From contig DASTWZ010000031.1 of assembly GCA_035765635.1 (NCBI GenBank), positions 124,001 to 188,000 on the forward strand: a stretch of DNA of 64,000 bases. The letters run 5' to 3'. This stretch comes from EW11 sp035765635 (GTDB lineage Bacteria; Verrucomicrobiota; Verrucomicrobiia; Opitutales; Opitutaceae). Below the pieces are notes generated by a model that worked only from the letters and a program-made list of their open reading frames with translations, had not been told where the DNA came from and did not search any database. Both the position numbers and the translations under genes were made by a program. Below are positions 25,979 through 34,023 of the stretch, one piece after another (positions within the stretch are counted from its first letter, which is position 1; every line of letters starts with the position of its first letter).

Positions 25979-26932
25979 GTGAATCCTTTCACACGAATTC
26001 GCGCGAAATCCCTTCGAAGCTTGGGAGAAAACCAATTGATCGATGAAATCCGCGGTTGGCTGGGCGACGTGAATCCGCCCGCGCCCTTCGGCATTGGCGA
26101 CGATTGCGCTGTCTTCGCCCCAGCAAAGAAGCAGCAAGTCATCACGGTTGATCCGGTGATTTTTGGCCGCCATTTCGATCGGCGAATCAGTCCCGAGCAG
26201 GTCGGAGCGAAACTCTTGAAACGCAACTTGAGCGACCTCGCCGCGATGGGTGCGAAGCCGACGGTCGCGGTGATTTCGCTGGCATTGGATGCGCAGGTCA
26301 GCACGGCGTGGCTGAAAGCGTTTTATATCGGATTGGCGAAGACGGCGCGCACCTACTCCGTGAAAATCGTCGGCGGCGACATCGCGCAGGCCGATCAAGT
26401 GCTGGTGGCGACATTGACCCTGGTCGGCGTTGTATCCGGAAAACGACTACTCTTTCGCGATGGCGCGAAGATTGGCGATTCGATCTACGTGACAGGCCAG
26501 CTCGGCGGGAGTTTGGAAAGTCACCATGTAGACTTCACCCCACTTCTGGAGGAAGGCGCCTGGCTGGCCGCGGAGAAGGACGTCCGCTCCATGATGGATG
26601 TGAGCGATGGCTTGGCGAAGGATCTGCGCAGTCTGACGCCTCGTGGTGCCAAGCCCTGCGTGCGGCTGGAGCACCTGCCGGTTTCACCCGCAGCGCGCCG
26701 CGCTGCACGGCGCTCTGGAAAAGCCCCAGCGCATCACGCTCTTTCCGATGGCGAAGACTATCAATTGCTCTTCTCGCTCGCGGCGTCAGCGAACCGCGCA
26801 GCCTTCGAACGGCGCTGGGCCCGGAAATTCAAGACGCGTCTGACGCAGATCGGATTGTTCGTCGATGCTGACGCGAAGATCGATGGCGCGATAGATTTTG
26901 CGGCTCTTTCCGGCTATGAGCATCTTCGCTGA
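25979..26932 (+). CDS. thiL: thiamine-monophosphate kinase
   Basis: 317-aa AIR-synthase-fold kinase phosphorylating thiamine monophosphate to thiamine pyrophosphate. GIGDDCAVF (about residues 35-43), DPVIFGRHFD, KLLKRNLSDLAAMGA, the metal-binding VGGDIAQ, MDVSDGLAKDL and LSDGEDYQLLF are all in the ThiL order. The canonical VHF.. segment after the first metal site reads PVIFGRHF, a mild variation. The GTG at 25979 is chosen since it follows the CPBP stop by 10 bp and gives the normal length; the frame upstream runs inside that gene. It overlaps tsaE by 17 bp. It completes the pathway begun by the thi operon at 30821-38339. Confidence 0.93.
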   Translation: MNPFTRIRAKSLRSLGENQLIDEIRGWLGDVNPPAPFGIGDDCAVFAPAKKQQVITVDPVIFGRHFDRRISPEQVGAKLLKRNLSDLAAMGAKPTVAVISLALDAQVSTAWLKAFYIGLAKTARTYSVKIVGGDIAQADQVLVATLTLVGVVSGKRLLFRDGAKIGDSIYVTGQLGGSLESHHVDFTPLLEEGAWLAAEKDVRSMMDVSDGLAKDLRSLTPRGAKPCVRLEHLPVSPAARRAARRSGKAPAHHALSDGEDYQLLFSLAASANRAAFERRWARKFKTRLTQIGLFVDADAKIDGAIDFAALSGYEHLR

Positions 26933-27365
26933 ACTCGAGCGAGGCGTAATCACGCGCTCAGCCGGCGAAACCCAACAGCTCGCCTCACGGCTTGCCGCTG
27001 AACTTCCCGCCAATTCGATCCTCGCACTGCACGGCGATCTCGGCGTGGGCAAAACGACGTTCGTCAAGGGGCTCGCCGCCGGACTCGGTATCCAAGAAGT
27101 GGTGACAAGCCCCACGTTCAACATTTTCACGCTCCACCGCGGGCGCGGCAAAACGCTGGTCCATCTCGATGCGTATCGTTTGGAAAACGCTCATCAAATC
27201 GAGGAGTTGATGCTCGATGACTTTCTCGTGTCGCCGTTCTGTCTGGCCGTCGAATGGCCGGAAAAGATCGCGGAATGGTTGCCGATCTCGGCCTTGCACC
27301 TGGACCTGTCGATAGCCGCTCCCGGAGTTCACCGCGTGCAATTCGTCACGACCCAAAAACGCTGA
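26916..27365 (+). CDS. tsaE: tRNA threonylcarbamoyladenosine biosynthesis ATPase TsaE
   Basis: 149-aa P-loop ATPase that supports the TsaB-TsaD complex in making t6A at tRNA position 37. The Walker A HGDLGVGKTTFVKGL (about residues 42-56), TSPTFNIF and HLDAYRL, with the Walker-B-like VEWPEKI near 113, are diagnostic. The ATG at 26916 lies inside the end of thiL (17-bp overlap), so translation is coupled. tsaB and tsaD are not in this window. Confidence 0.93.
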   Translation: MSIFAELERGVITRSAGETQQLASRLAAELPANSILALHGDLGVGKTTFVKGLAAGLGIQEVVTSPTFNIFTLHRGRGKTLVHLDAYRLENAHQIEELMLDDFLVSPFCLAVEWPEKIAEWLPISALHLDLSIAAPGVHRVQFVTTQKR

Positions 27366-27366
27366 A

Positions 27367-27399
27367 ACAAAAAAAGGCGCCGAAAAAAATCGGCGCCTT
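27367..27399 (-). terminator. intrinsic terminator for the minus-strand gene
   Basis: A 10-bp perfect stem (27374-27383 with 27390-27399, AAGGCGCCGA) with a six-base A/T loop. On the minus strand it is followed by a run of seven or more T, so it terminates the gene ending at 27428. On the plus strand it lies 8 bp past tsaE but has no U-tract there. Confidence 0.88.
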
Positions 27400-27427
27400 C
27401 AAGAGCAGAGCGTTTCGATTGCGCAGC

Positions 27428-29296
27428 CTATTCCGAGGCCGCGGTCGCGGAAGGAGACGGCGTTTCGGTGCGATTCTCGGAACTGTCCTCAGCGGTCGGC
27501 GCAGCGGGCGTTGCGGGACTCGTTTCAGTAGCCGCGGTCGTTTCGCCAGAAGGCGCGGCAGGCGTCGTTTCCGATGCGGAGGACGCCGGAACCTCCGGAA
27601 AGTTTTCCGGATCGTGATCATCCTTTTCGACCTCCTGCTTGCGCGCTTCGGTCATCGCTGGAGGAGCAAAGAGGCGTCCATCGATAAATTCGGTGACATA
27701 GCCCTCGGTGACGAGCCAGCGCAGATCATTGTTCAAGCGCGTGAGCTTGGCTTGATCCTCGGGCGTGAGCGCGGTGGCTGCTGCCGGAGTCATCGGAGGC
27801 ATCGAGCCGGATGTTGCGATCGGAGCGGCTGGTTCCGCTGTCGCGGCGGCGGGAGCCGGGGCCGGTGTAGTGGGCGGGTGGATACCGAGAAACTTCACCG
27901 GCAGTTCGCTCGCGCGCACCATCGGGTTCGCTTCGATAAAATTGATCAGCGCGCCGATCGAATCGGAGAACGTTTGGCCCGGGACACGGAATTTGCGCTT
28001 CACCGCGCAAACGTAGGAAACACCCTTAGATCCCTTTTTGAAGATGGTGAATCCTTCGCGGCGCAGGCGCCCGCGCAGCGCGTTGGCGGTGTCGAGAGGA
28101 AACCGGCGTTGGCGCTCGAGCGTTCCCTCGATGGCGCGATGAATTTCTCCGGGAGGAAGCAGCTCCGCGTTCTTGCCGTGGAAGCGAGCCGACTCGACGA
28201 GTTTCACGACCTTGTCGCGAGCCCGCGAAAGCAGGTAGTTGCGGGCATCCTCGAGATTATCGAAAACCGCGGGAGGCTCACCTTCCGGAGTGTGTTTCCA
28301 CGTGTAGCGCGTGGTTTTCTTCATCTTCTCCAGCCACTGATTCACGACCTCAGGATCGCGCACGGTCTCGATGCGCGAACGATAAACCTCGAACGGCATC
28401 CGCGAAATGCGTGAATTGAAGTGCTGCTGAACGATCTGATTGTACCGGTGGTAATTCGGAGGTCCGAGCAGTTCGCCGGTCACGCCGCACTTATTGATGA
28501 CCTGGAAGTTTCCTTTTGGCGGATCGATTTCCACTTCGGCGGAATCGAAGAATTGGCCGAGGTGCGTGCTCGTCACGTGAGCGATTGCAGCTTCTTCCGT
28601 TTCAAATGGAAGATTGTCGGGAACGGAAATGGCGATCGGCGGAAGTTTGATCCCCGACTGAACCGGAGGGTTGGAACCGCCCGCCTGTGCGGGACTTTCC
28701 GGTGACTTGCGTTGAATCACCGCGACGAAGCGATCGTTTTTTCCGATGATCACTCGCGCGATTTCAAAAAGTTCGTACGTGCGGCACGAGGAACGAATCG
28801 CTTTCGCGAGGGCGGTAAAGCCTGCGTCCTCTGGATAAAAAGTGATATTGAAATGGGGGCTGATGTACGGTCCGCGTTCAACCGGAGCTTCGCGGGAGCC
28901 ATAGCGCGGACCACGATTGAAGCGGTCGCCACCTTGCGGTCCTTGACCCTCGCGGCGCGGGCCGCCGCCACGGAAATCACGACGCGGGCCACGAGTATCG
29001 CGAGTGTCGCCCCCAGTGTTCGGGCGGCCAGAATCGGCCGCGGGTGCAGCATCGCCACTCGGTGCCGACGGATTGCCGGCGGGTTTCTTGAAGCCCCGGC
29101 GATCGCGACGAGGTTCGTTTTCACGCCCGCCTTCCCGGTGATCGCCATCGCGCGGAGGGCGATCGTCGCGCCGCTGATCGCGGCTGCCGCCCTTGTCTTG
29201 AGTCCACTGGGTGCCGAAGCTGAACCCTTGGAGCTGCGTCAGATCAATCTTGTTGAAATCCTTCGCAGGATTCTCGTTAGAAGCAGAATCTTCCAT
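27428..29296 (-). CDS. Arg/Gly-rich protein of unknown function, possible RNA-binding
   Basis: 622 aa; not recognised. An N-terminal stretch (about residues 16-30, KIDLTQLQGFSFGTQW) precedes a disordered, strongly charged region (about 35-145) rich in Arg, Gly, Asp and Pro with RGG-like units. The folded middle (about 148-465) has two parts: FNITFYPEDAGFTALAKAI with RTYELFEIARVI, then GQFFDSAEVEIDPP, NKCGVTGELLGPPNYHRYN and a helical, Lys/Arg-rich section. The last 150 residues are Ala/Pro/Thr/Glu-rich. RGG tails are common in RNA-binding proteins, so RNA binding is a guess. Single gene, ending in a strong terminator and preceded by a hairpin at 29313-29330. Confidence 0.7.
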   Translation of the reverse strand: MEDSASNENPAKDFNKIDLTQLQGFSFGTQWTQDKGGSRDQRRDDRPPRDGDHREGGRENEPRRDRRGFKKPAGNPSAPSGDAAPAADSGRPNTGGDTRDTRGPRRDFRGGGPRREGQGPQGGDRFNRGPRYGSREAPVERGPYISPHFNITFYPEDAGFTALAKAIRSSCRTYELFEIARVIIGKNDRFVAVIQRKSPESPAQAGGSNPPVQSGIKLPPIAISVPDNLPFETEEAAIAHVTSTHLGQFFDSAEVEIDPPKGNFQVINKCGVTGELLGPPNYHRYNQIVQQHFNSRISRMPFEVYRSRIETVRDPEVVNQWLEKMKKTTRYTWKHTPEGEPPAVFDNLEDARNYLLSRARDKVVKLVESARFHGKNAELLPPGEIHRAIEGTLERQRRFPLDTANALRGRLRREGFTIFKKGSKGVSYVCAVKRKFRVPGQTFSDSIGALINFIEANPMVRASELPVKFLGIHPPTTPAPAPAAATAEPAAPIATSGSMPPMTPAAATALTPEDQAKLTRLNNDLRWLVTEGYVTEFIDGRLFAPPAMTEARKQEVEKDDHDPENFPEVPASSASETTPAAPSGETTAATETSPATPAAPTAEDSSENRTETPSPSATAASE

Positions 29297-29710
29297 GACT
29301 TACGGATGGCAAGTGGACGTATGTGTCCACGGATGGGGGATAGTGGGCAAGTGTGGCGCCGAAGACAACAGGAGCAGCAGAGTCTTAGCGCGGAGTACCC
29401 CGTGGCAAGCGTGATTTCGGAAACTGCGAGGGGGTAACGGAGCGCCAGCCTCCCGGCTGGCCGACCCTTCCCCTGCGCGAAGCGCGCTGTTGGCTTGCCC
29501 AGTTCCGTCTTCGCACTACGTGCTACGACGAGACAAGCGAAGGCTTCAGATCAATAACCTGGCCTGGCACCTGTAGCCCCTCATAACTCCTTCCCTGCGC
29601 GAAGCGCGCTGTCGGCTTGCCCAGTCGAAGCCTTCGGCATGCAACGAGTCCGCCTACGCTCTTCGAGCTTCGGCGAGACAGTCTTCGTCCGCGCTTCGCT
29701 CGGCGAAGAC
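29297..29710. repeat. 414-bp non-coding, repeat-rich region beside tRNA-Leu
   Basis: No gene is supported. It holds a hairpin GTGGAC-N6-GTCCAC (29313-29330), GCCAGCC-TCCC-GGCTGGC (29444-29461), and a 33-bp direct repeat at 29471-29503 and 29593-29625 with one mismatch, whose centre GCGCGAAGCGCG is itself self-complementary. Related AT-poor fragments rich in CTTCG and GAGACA fill 29505-29550 and 29625-29710 up to the tRNA 3' end. No transposase or integrase is present. Confidence 0.7.
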
Positions 29711-29795
29711 TGGTGCTCAGGGCGGGACTCGAACCCGCACGCCTCACGGCACACGCCCCTCAAACGTGTGTGTCTACCAATTCCACCACCTGAGC
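29711..29795 (-). tRNA. tRNA-Leu (anticodon GAG)
   Basis: 85 nt including an encoded 3' CCA. The acceptor stem GCTCAGG pairs with CCTGAGC, the D-loop has AATTGGTAGAC, the anticodon stem CACGT/GCGTG (last pair T-G) encloses TTGAGGG, giving GAG, and the T-arm is GCGGG-TTCGAGT-CCCGC. The long variable arm (TGCCGTGAGGCGT region) is the class II feature expected of tRNA-Leu. Confidence 0.95.
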
Positions 29796-29919
29796 GTTCA
29801 GAAAGGGGAAGGCGGATGAAGAGCAACCGGCTAAGGGTTGTAAAGCCCGGAAATAGCGAATTCTTCAAATCGGTTTTGACCGTGCAAACACCGCCGCTTC
29901 ATTGCTCGCTCCAACCGCT

Positions 29920-30840
29920 ATGACGCTCGACGAAATCAAACGCGCCCTGCTCGACTCCTACGAAAGCGACGGGGGCATCAATCACATCGACGGCGTCAAT
30001 CTGCCTTCACAGGAGTCCGTGAATCAGCTGGCGCGCGACTTCATGCATCTGCTCTTCCCAGGCTATTTCGAGGCGAGCGCGCTCACCAAGAAAGACATCC
30101 CCGTGATGCTCGACCGTCAGCTTCGCCAAATCGAGAATGACCTGCGGGAAAACGTGGAAAAGAGCCTGCGTTTCGCCGGCGACAAGGATTGCGGGGAAAA
30201 AGCGGCCAACCTCACGCGAAAGATTCTTGCCGAATTGCCCGCGATCCGGCGCGTGCTTCAAACCGACGTGACGGCCGCCTACCAAGGCGACCCGGCAGCG
30301 CGGAGCGTCGAGGAGATCATCGTCGCCTACCCCTGCGTATTGGTGATTTCACTACAGCGGCTCGCGCACGTCATGTACAAGCTACAGGTGCCGCTGCTCC
30401 CGCGGATGTTGACCGAATACGCGCACGAACGCACAGGTGCCGATATTCATCCCGGCGCCCAGATCGGCACCCATTTCTTCATTGATCATGGCACGGGCGT
30501 CGTTGTCGGCGAAACCGCGCAGATCGGAAATCACGTGAAAATCTACCAAGGCGTCACCCTGGGTGCGAAATCCTTCGTGATCGACGATCATGGCCACCCG
30601 GTGAAAGGCGTGAAACGTCACCCCCAATTGGGCAATGGCGTCATCGTCTATCCCGGCGCGACGATCCTCGGCGGTGACACGGTGATCGGCGACAACTCCG
30701 TCGTCGGCTCGAACGTTTGGCTGATGCAATCGATGCCCCCCAACAGCATCGCTTACTATCAAGGTGAATCGGCGTCGCTCATCCGGCCGCGCAAAAAGAA
30801 AGAAGCGCTGCTCGAGGAATTCAGCGATTGGGTGATTTGA
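29920..30840 (+). CDS. cysE: serine O-acetyltransferase
   Basis: 306 aa; transfers acetyl from acetyl-CoA to serine to give O-acetylserine for cysteine synthesis. The N-terminal helical domain (residues 1-150) contains the SRLAHV-like LQRLAHVMYK; the C-terminal left-handed beta-helix shows hexapeptide repeats with GADIHPGAQIG, FFIDHGTGVVVGETAQIG (catalytic His) and KRHPQLGNGVIVYPGA. The long N-domain is as in the EpsC type. The ATG at 29920 is chosen over 29902, which adds only six residues. The 3' end overlaps thiD by 20 bp convergently. Confidence 0.93.
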   Translation: MTLDEIKRALLDSYESDGGINHIDGVNLPSQESVNQLARDFMHLLFPGYFEASALTKKDIPVMLDRQLRQIENDLRENVEKSLRFAGDKDCGEKAANLTRKILAELPAIRRVLQTDVTAAYQGDPAARSVEEIIVAYPCVLVISLQRLAHVMYKLQVPLLPRMLTEYAHERTGADIHPGAQIGTHFFIDHGTGVVVGETAQIGNHVKIYQGVTLGAKSFVIDDHGHPVKGVKRHPQLGNGVIVYPGATILGGDTVIGDNSVVGSNVWLMQSMPPNSIAYYQGESASLIRPRKKKEALLEEFSDWVI

Positions 30841-31669
30841 AGCGAAGTCCGGCGAACGCCGGACCATGCCCTGCCCCGAAACGCTGGCTGCGCCCTGCGA
30901 CGAGCGCGTCGTGCAAAAAATCGCCCGCGAACCTAACTGCGGCGGCGAGTTCATCCCCCAGCGCCAAACGCGTTGCGATGGCCGAGGCCAGGACGCATCC
31001 GGTGCCGTGTGTATTCGCCGTGCGAATACGCGGTCGACGCAACCGCAACGCGGCGCCACCGCGTTCGACCAAGATGTCTTCGCTGAGCCCCCCCGCCCCA
31101 TGCCCACCTTTGACCAAAACAGCCGCGCATCCGCATCGCGCCAGGATGCTGCGCGCCGCCAATTCAGCGTCGGCCACTGAAGCGACTTCCCGTTCGCTGA
31201 GCGCAGCCGCCTCCGGCCAATTGGGCGTCAACAACTCGGCTCGCGGCGCCAGAAATTTCATCAACGCCGCCACACCCTTCTCATCCAAAAATCGCGCTCC
31301 GCTGGTCGAGCCGATGAGGGGATCCACCACGAGCCGCAGGTTCGCGAAGGAATCCAGCGCTTTCACAATCGTCCGAATACACTCTGCGCTCGGGAGCAGT
31401 CCCGTCTTGATCACCGCAACCGGAAGATCGTCGATCACAGACTTTATTTGAGCGGCCACGAGTTTCGGTGCGATCGGCTGCCAGCTTTGAACGCCGATAG
31501 TATTCTGCGCCGTAATCGCAGTGATGGCAGTAGCCGCGAATCCGCCCAACGCGTGAATCGTTCGACTGTCCGCCTGAATCCCCGCGCCGCCTCCGCTATC
31601 GGATCCCGCAATGGTCAACACGCAGGGAATCCCGGGGCGCCGGGTATTCGGTTTCCGAATACGCGCCAT
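30821..31669 (-). CDS. thiD: hydroxymethylpyrimidine/phosphomethylpyrimidine kinase
   Basis: 282-aa ribokinase-fold enzyme phosphorylating HMP and HMP-P to HMP-PP. TIAGSDSGGGAGIQAD (about residues 19-34), the DPLIGSTSG region, LLTPNWPEAAAL, VLVKGGHG and the anion-hole/catalytic NTHGTGC (about 219-225) are all present. Start ATG 31669 is 2 bp after the thiF stop. The first ~14 residues (ARIRKPNTRR) are an unusual N-terminal extension. The gene carries two copies of GTATTCG-N5-CGAATAC, one over the extension (31644-31662), the other next to the NTHGTGC codons (31011-31029). Last gene of the riboswitch-controlled operon. Confidence 0.93.
   Translation of the reverse strand: MARIRKPNTRRPGIPCVLTIAGSDSGGGAGIQADSRTIHALGGFAATAITAITAQNTIGVQSWQPIAPKLVAAQIKSVIDDLPVAVIKTGLLPSAECIRTIVKALDSFANLRLVVDPLIGSTSGARFLDEKGVAALMKFLAPRAELLTPNWPEAAALSEREVASVADAELAARSILARCGCAAVLVKGGHGAGGLSEDILVERGGAALRLRRPRIRTANTHGTGCVLASAIATRLALGDELAAAVRFAGDFLHDALVAGRSQRFGAGHGPAFAGLRFKSPNR
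31011..31029. repeat. inverted repeat, first copy in thiD
   Basis: GTATTCG (31011-31017) and CGAATAC (31023-31029) around CCGTG; followed by GCG as in the second copy at 31644-31662. Confidence 0.5.
31644..31662. repeat. inverted repeat, second copy at the thiD start
   Basis: GTATTCG (31644-31650) and CGAATAC (31656-31662) around GTTTC. It lies 5 bp inside the thiD start codon and encodes part of the N-terminal extension. Confidence 0.5.
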
Positions 31670-31671
31670 GC

Positions 31672-32808
31672 CTATTCGGCGCGTACCGCGGCCGCTTCGT
31701 CCGCCACCCAGGCTTTGTAGCCGCCCTTCATGCTCGTCGCCGACGGGAACCCGTACCGGTCGCGCAGCATGGCGGCACCGCGCAGACTGCGCCGACCTGA
31801 TGCGCAGTAAACGACGGTCTCGATCGCCGCGTCCAGACGGTGAAGCGCCGACTGCGCCTCGCCGTTTTCCAATTCCCCGAGAGGAATATGGACCGAGGGC
31901 TGAATGGCGCCGAGATCGCGCTCCCAACTTTCTCGAACGTCGATCAGCTGGATCTTCGATCGCGCGTTCGGGGCGTCGAGCAAGTCGCGGACATGCGCCG
32001 CACTCGTTTCAGGCTCGAACGGAGGAACGGAACACGTGGCCCCATAGCCTTCGGGTGGCAGCTCGCTGATCAGCCGACTCTTCGGGTCAAGCGTGAGTCT
32101 CAGCGTCTGGCTCGTGTTGGTAAGCGTATTATACAGCCAAAGCTTCCCCGCCAGCGGCTCTCCAACTCCAGTGATAACTTTGATCGCTTCGGTGGCTTGC
32201 ATCGTGCCGATCAGTCCAGGCAACACACCGATCACGCCGCCCTCCGCACAATTTGGCACCGAGCCAGGATCAGGCGGCTCCGGGAAAAGGCAGCGGTACG
32301 TTACGCCGCGGCGAAAGTTGAAGACACTGACCTGCCCCTCAAACGCGTGAATCGCGCCATAGACCAGCGGCTTGTCCGCCAACACGCAGGCATCGTTCAC
32401 TAGATAACGCGTCGCAAAATTGTCCGAGCCATCGACGACCAGATCGACGTCGCGCATCAGCGCCAAGGCATTCGCGCGCGTGATATTTTCCGCATGCGTC
32501 ACGATTTCCACGAAAGGATTCAAGGCCCGCAAACGCCGCGCCGCGGCGTCGACCTTCAACATGCCTGCATCCGCTTCCGTGTAGAGAATCTGTCGTTGAA
32601 GATTGGATACATCGACTTTGTCGGCGTCGACGAGGACAAGGTGTCCAACCCCCGCGGCTGCGAGATACAATAGCGCGGGACAGCCGAGACCTCCCGCGCC
32701 GATCACCAGCACGCGCGCCGCTTTCAACTTCAGCTGCGCCTCCGTCCCGAACCCGGCAAGCGAGAGGTGGCGTTGATAGCGGGCGATCTCCCCGGGCGTT
32801 AAATTCAT
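31672..32808 (-). CDS. thiF: ThiF/MoeB-type adenylyltransferase with C-terminal rhodanese domain
   Basis: 378 aa. Residues 1-250 are an E1-like adenylating domain with the nucleotide loop GAGGLGCPALLYLAAAG (about 36-52), DADKVDVSNLQRQ and DGSDNFATRYLVND. The zinc Cys pairs of E. coli MoeB/ThiF are only partly visible (YRCLFP, PNCAEGG, GATCSVP). Residues about 275-370 are a rhodanese domain with active-site CASGRRSLRGA. It should adenylate the ThiS C-terminus and relay persulfide sulfur to it. The domain set also fits MoeZ-type enzymes, but thiS, thiG and thiH in the same operon favour thiamine. ATGA overlap with thiH. Confidence 0.88.
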   Translation of the reverse strand: MNLTPGEIARYQRHLSLAGFGTEAQLKLKAARVLVIGAGGLGCPALLYLAAAGVGHLVLVDADKVDVSNLQRQILYTEADAGMLKVDAAARRLRALNPFVEIVTHAENITRANALALMRDVDLVVDGSDNFATRYLVNDACVLADKPLVYGAIHAFEGQVSVFNFRRGVTYRCLFPEPPDPGSVPNCAEGGVIGVLPGLIGTMQATEAIKVITGVGEPLAGKLWLYNTLTNTSQTLRLTLDPKSRLISELPPEGYGATCSVPPFEPETSAAHVRDLLDAPNARSKIQLIDVRESWERDLGAIQPSVHIPLGELENGEAQSALHRLDAAIETVVYCASGRRSLRGAAMLRDRYGFPSATSMKGGYKAWVADEAAAVRAE

Positions 32809-33998
32809 GACGCAACAGATGCGAGATCGCGGATTTTTCCAGCCTGCGCCGGCAACGAATTCGTCAAGTTCCCCGATTGTCCGAAACCATCGTAGGTCTG
32901 ATCCCAGTCCTTCCAGACCGGCTCGTAGCCATTTTGCCGAAGAAACCCGGCGACTTCGGCCGGACTGCGGTCGTCATCGATTTCGAACTGCTCGAGAGAT
33001 TCCGGCGCGCTGCTGTACCCCCCAGGATTCGTCCGCGAACCCGCGCTCATCGACGTGAAGCCAAGGCGAAAAGCGTGATTGCGGAACATCTCGCTCTCGC
33101 GAGTCGAAAGCGAGAGTTCGACCTCTTGATTGAAAATGCGAAACGCGCACACCGCCTGGACCAGATCGCGCTCATAAAACGGCGTGACCGTGATGTCCTT
33201 CCCCTCGTGCGGCCGCAGTCGGGGAAAGGAGATGCTGTATTTGGTTTTCCAATACTTCTTTTCCAGATAACGCAGATGCAATCCGACGAACCACGCGTCG
33301 GCGCGCCATTCGCTCAAACCGGAAAGCGCGCCCAAACCGATTTTCTTCACTCCGGCGCGACCCAGGCGATCGGGCGTCTCGAGACGATATTTGATATCTG
33401 ATTTCGGGCCGGACAGATGATGTTTGGGATACGTTAGCGCGTCATATGTTTCCTGATACACCAGGACCGTGCTAAGCCCCGCCTCGATCAGCGCCTCGTA
33501 ATCCGGCTGATCGAGTGGTTGCACCTCGATTGAAAGATTGGAGAACTGCGGGCGCAGCACGCGCAGGGCATTCTTGAGATATGCCACGCCCACGCGGCTA
33601 GTCTCGCCCGTCACGAGAAGAATATGCTCGAAGCCCATGCCGCGCAGAACCCCGGCATCCGCCAGAATTTCCTGATCGTTCAGCACTTTTCGGGGAATGC
33701 GATTCTGCGCACTGAAGCCGCAGTAAGTGCAAACGTTCGCGCACACATTCGAGAGATAAAGCGGCGCGTAAAGTTGCATGACGCGGCCGAAGCGCTCGAC
33801 GGTCAACTCATGGCTGAGGCGCGCCATCTCCTCCAGAAATGCCGCTGCCGCGGGCGAAAGAAGCGCCTGCAAATCGTCGAGTGAAAGCCCGCTGCGCGCG
33901 CGACTCAGGGCCTGGCGCACATCCTCGGCAGTCTTGTTCAAAATCGACTTCTCGACTGAAAGAAAATCGTGCTGCTGCCAAACGTCGACGAAGCTCAT
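32805..33998 (-). CDS. thiH: 2-iminoacetate synthase ThiH
   Basis: 397-aa radical SAM enzyme that cleaves tyrosine to dehydroglycine (2-iminoacetate) for the thiazole ring. The cluster motif is CANVCTYCGF (CxxxCxxC, about residues 86-95) after LYAPLYLSN; LLVTGE and the C-terminal conserved SAGSRTNPGGY are present. Start ATG 33998 has the strong ribosome-binding site AGGAGA ten bases upstream; an ATG at 34031 would overlap thiG. The enzyme is oxygen-sensitive, unlike the glycine oxidase ThiO alternative. Lies between thiG (25-bp gap) and thiF (overlap). Confidence 0.94.
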   Translation of the reverse strand: MSFVDVWQQHDFLSVEKSILNKTAEDVRQALSRARSGLSLDDLQALLSPAAAAFLEEMARLSHELTVERFGRVMQLYAPLYLSNVCANVCTYCGFSAQNRIPRKVLNDQEILADAGVLRGMGFEHILLVTGETSRVGVAYLKNALRVLRPQFSNLSIEVQPLDQPDYEALIEAGLSTVLVYQETYDALTYPKHHLSGPKSDIKYRLETPDRLGRAGVKKIGLGALSGLSEWRADAWFVGLHLRYLEKKYWKTKYSISFPRLRPHEGKDITVTPFYERDLVQAVCAFRIFNQEVELSLSTRESEMFRNHAFRLGFTSMSAGSRTNPGGYSSAPESLEQFEIDDDRSPAEVAGFLRQNGYEPVWKDWDQTYDGFGQSGNLTNSLPAQAGKIRDLASVAS

Positions 33999-34023
33999 GG
34001 GTTGTCTCCTGTATCCGAGTTTC

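Noticed and set aside
29471..29625. Possible CRISPR array from the 33-bp repeat
   Set aside because: Only two copies, 122 bp apart, unequal flanks and no cas genes.
29711..29795. tRNA-adjacent genomic island
   Set aside because: No integrase, no att duplicate of the tRNA end and only housekeeping genes on either side.
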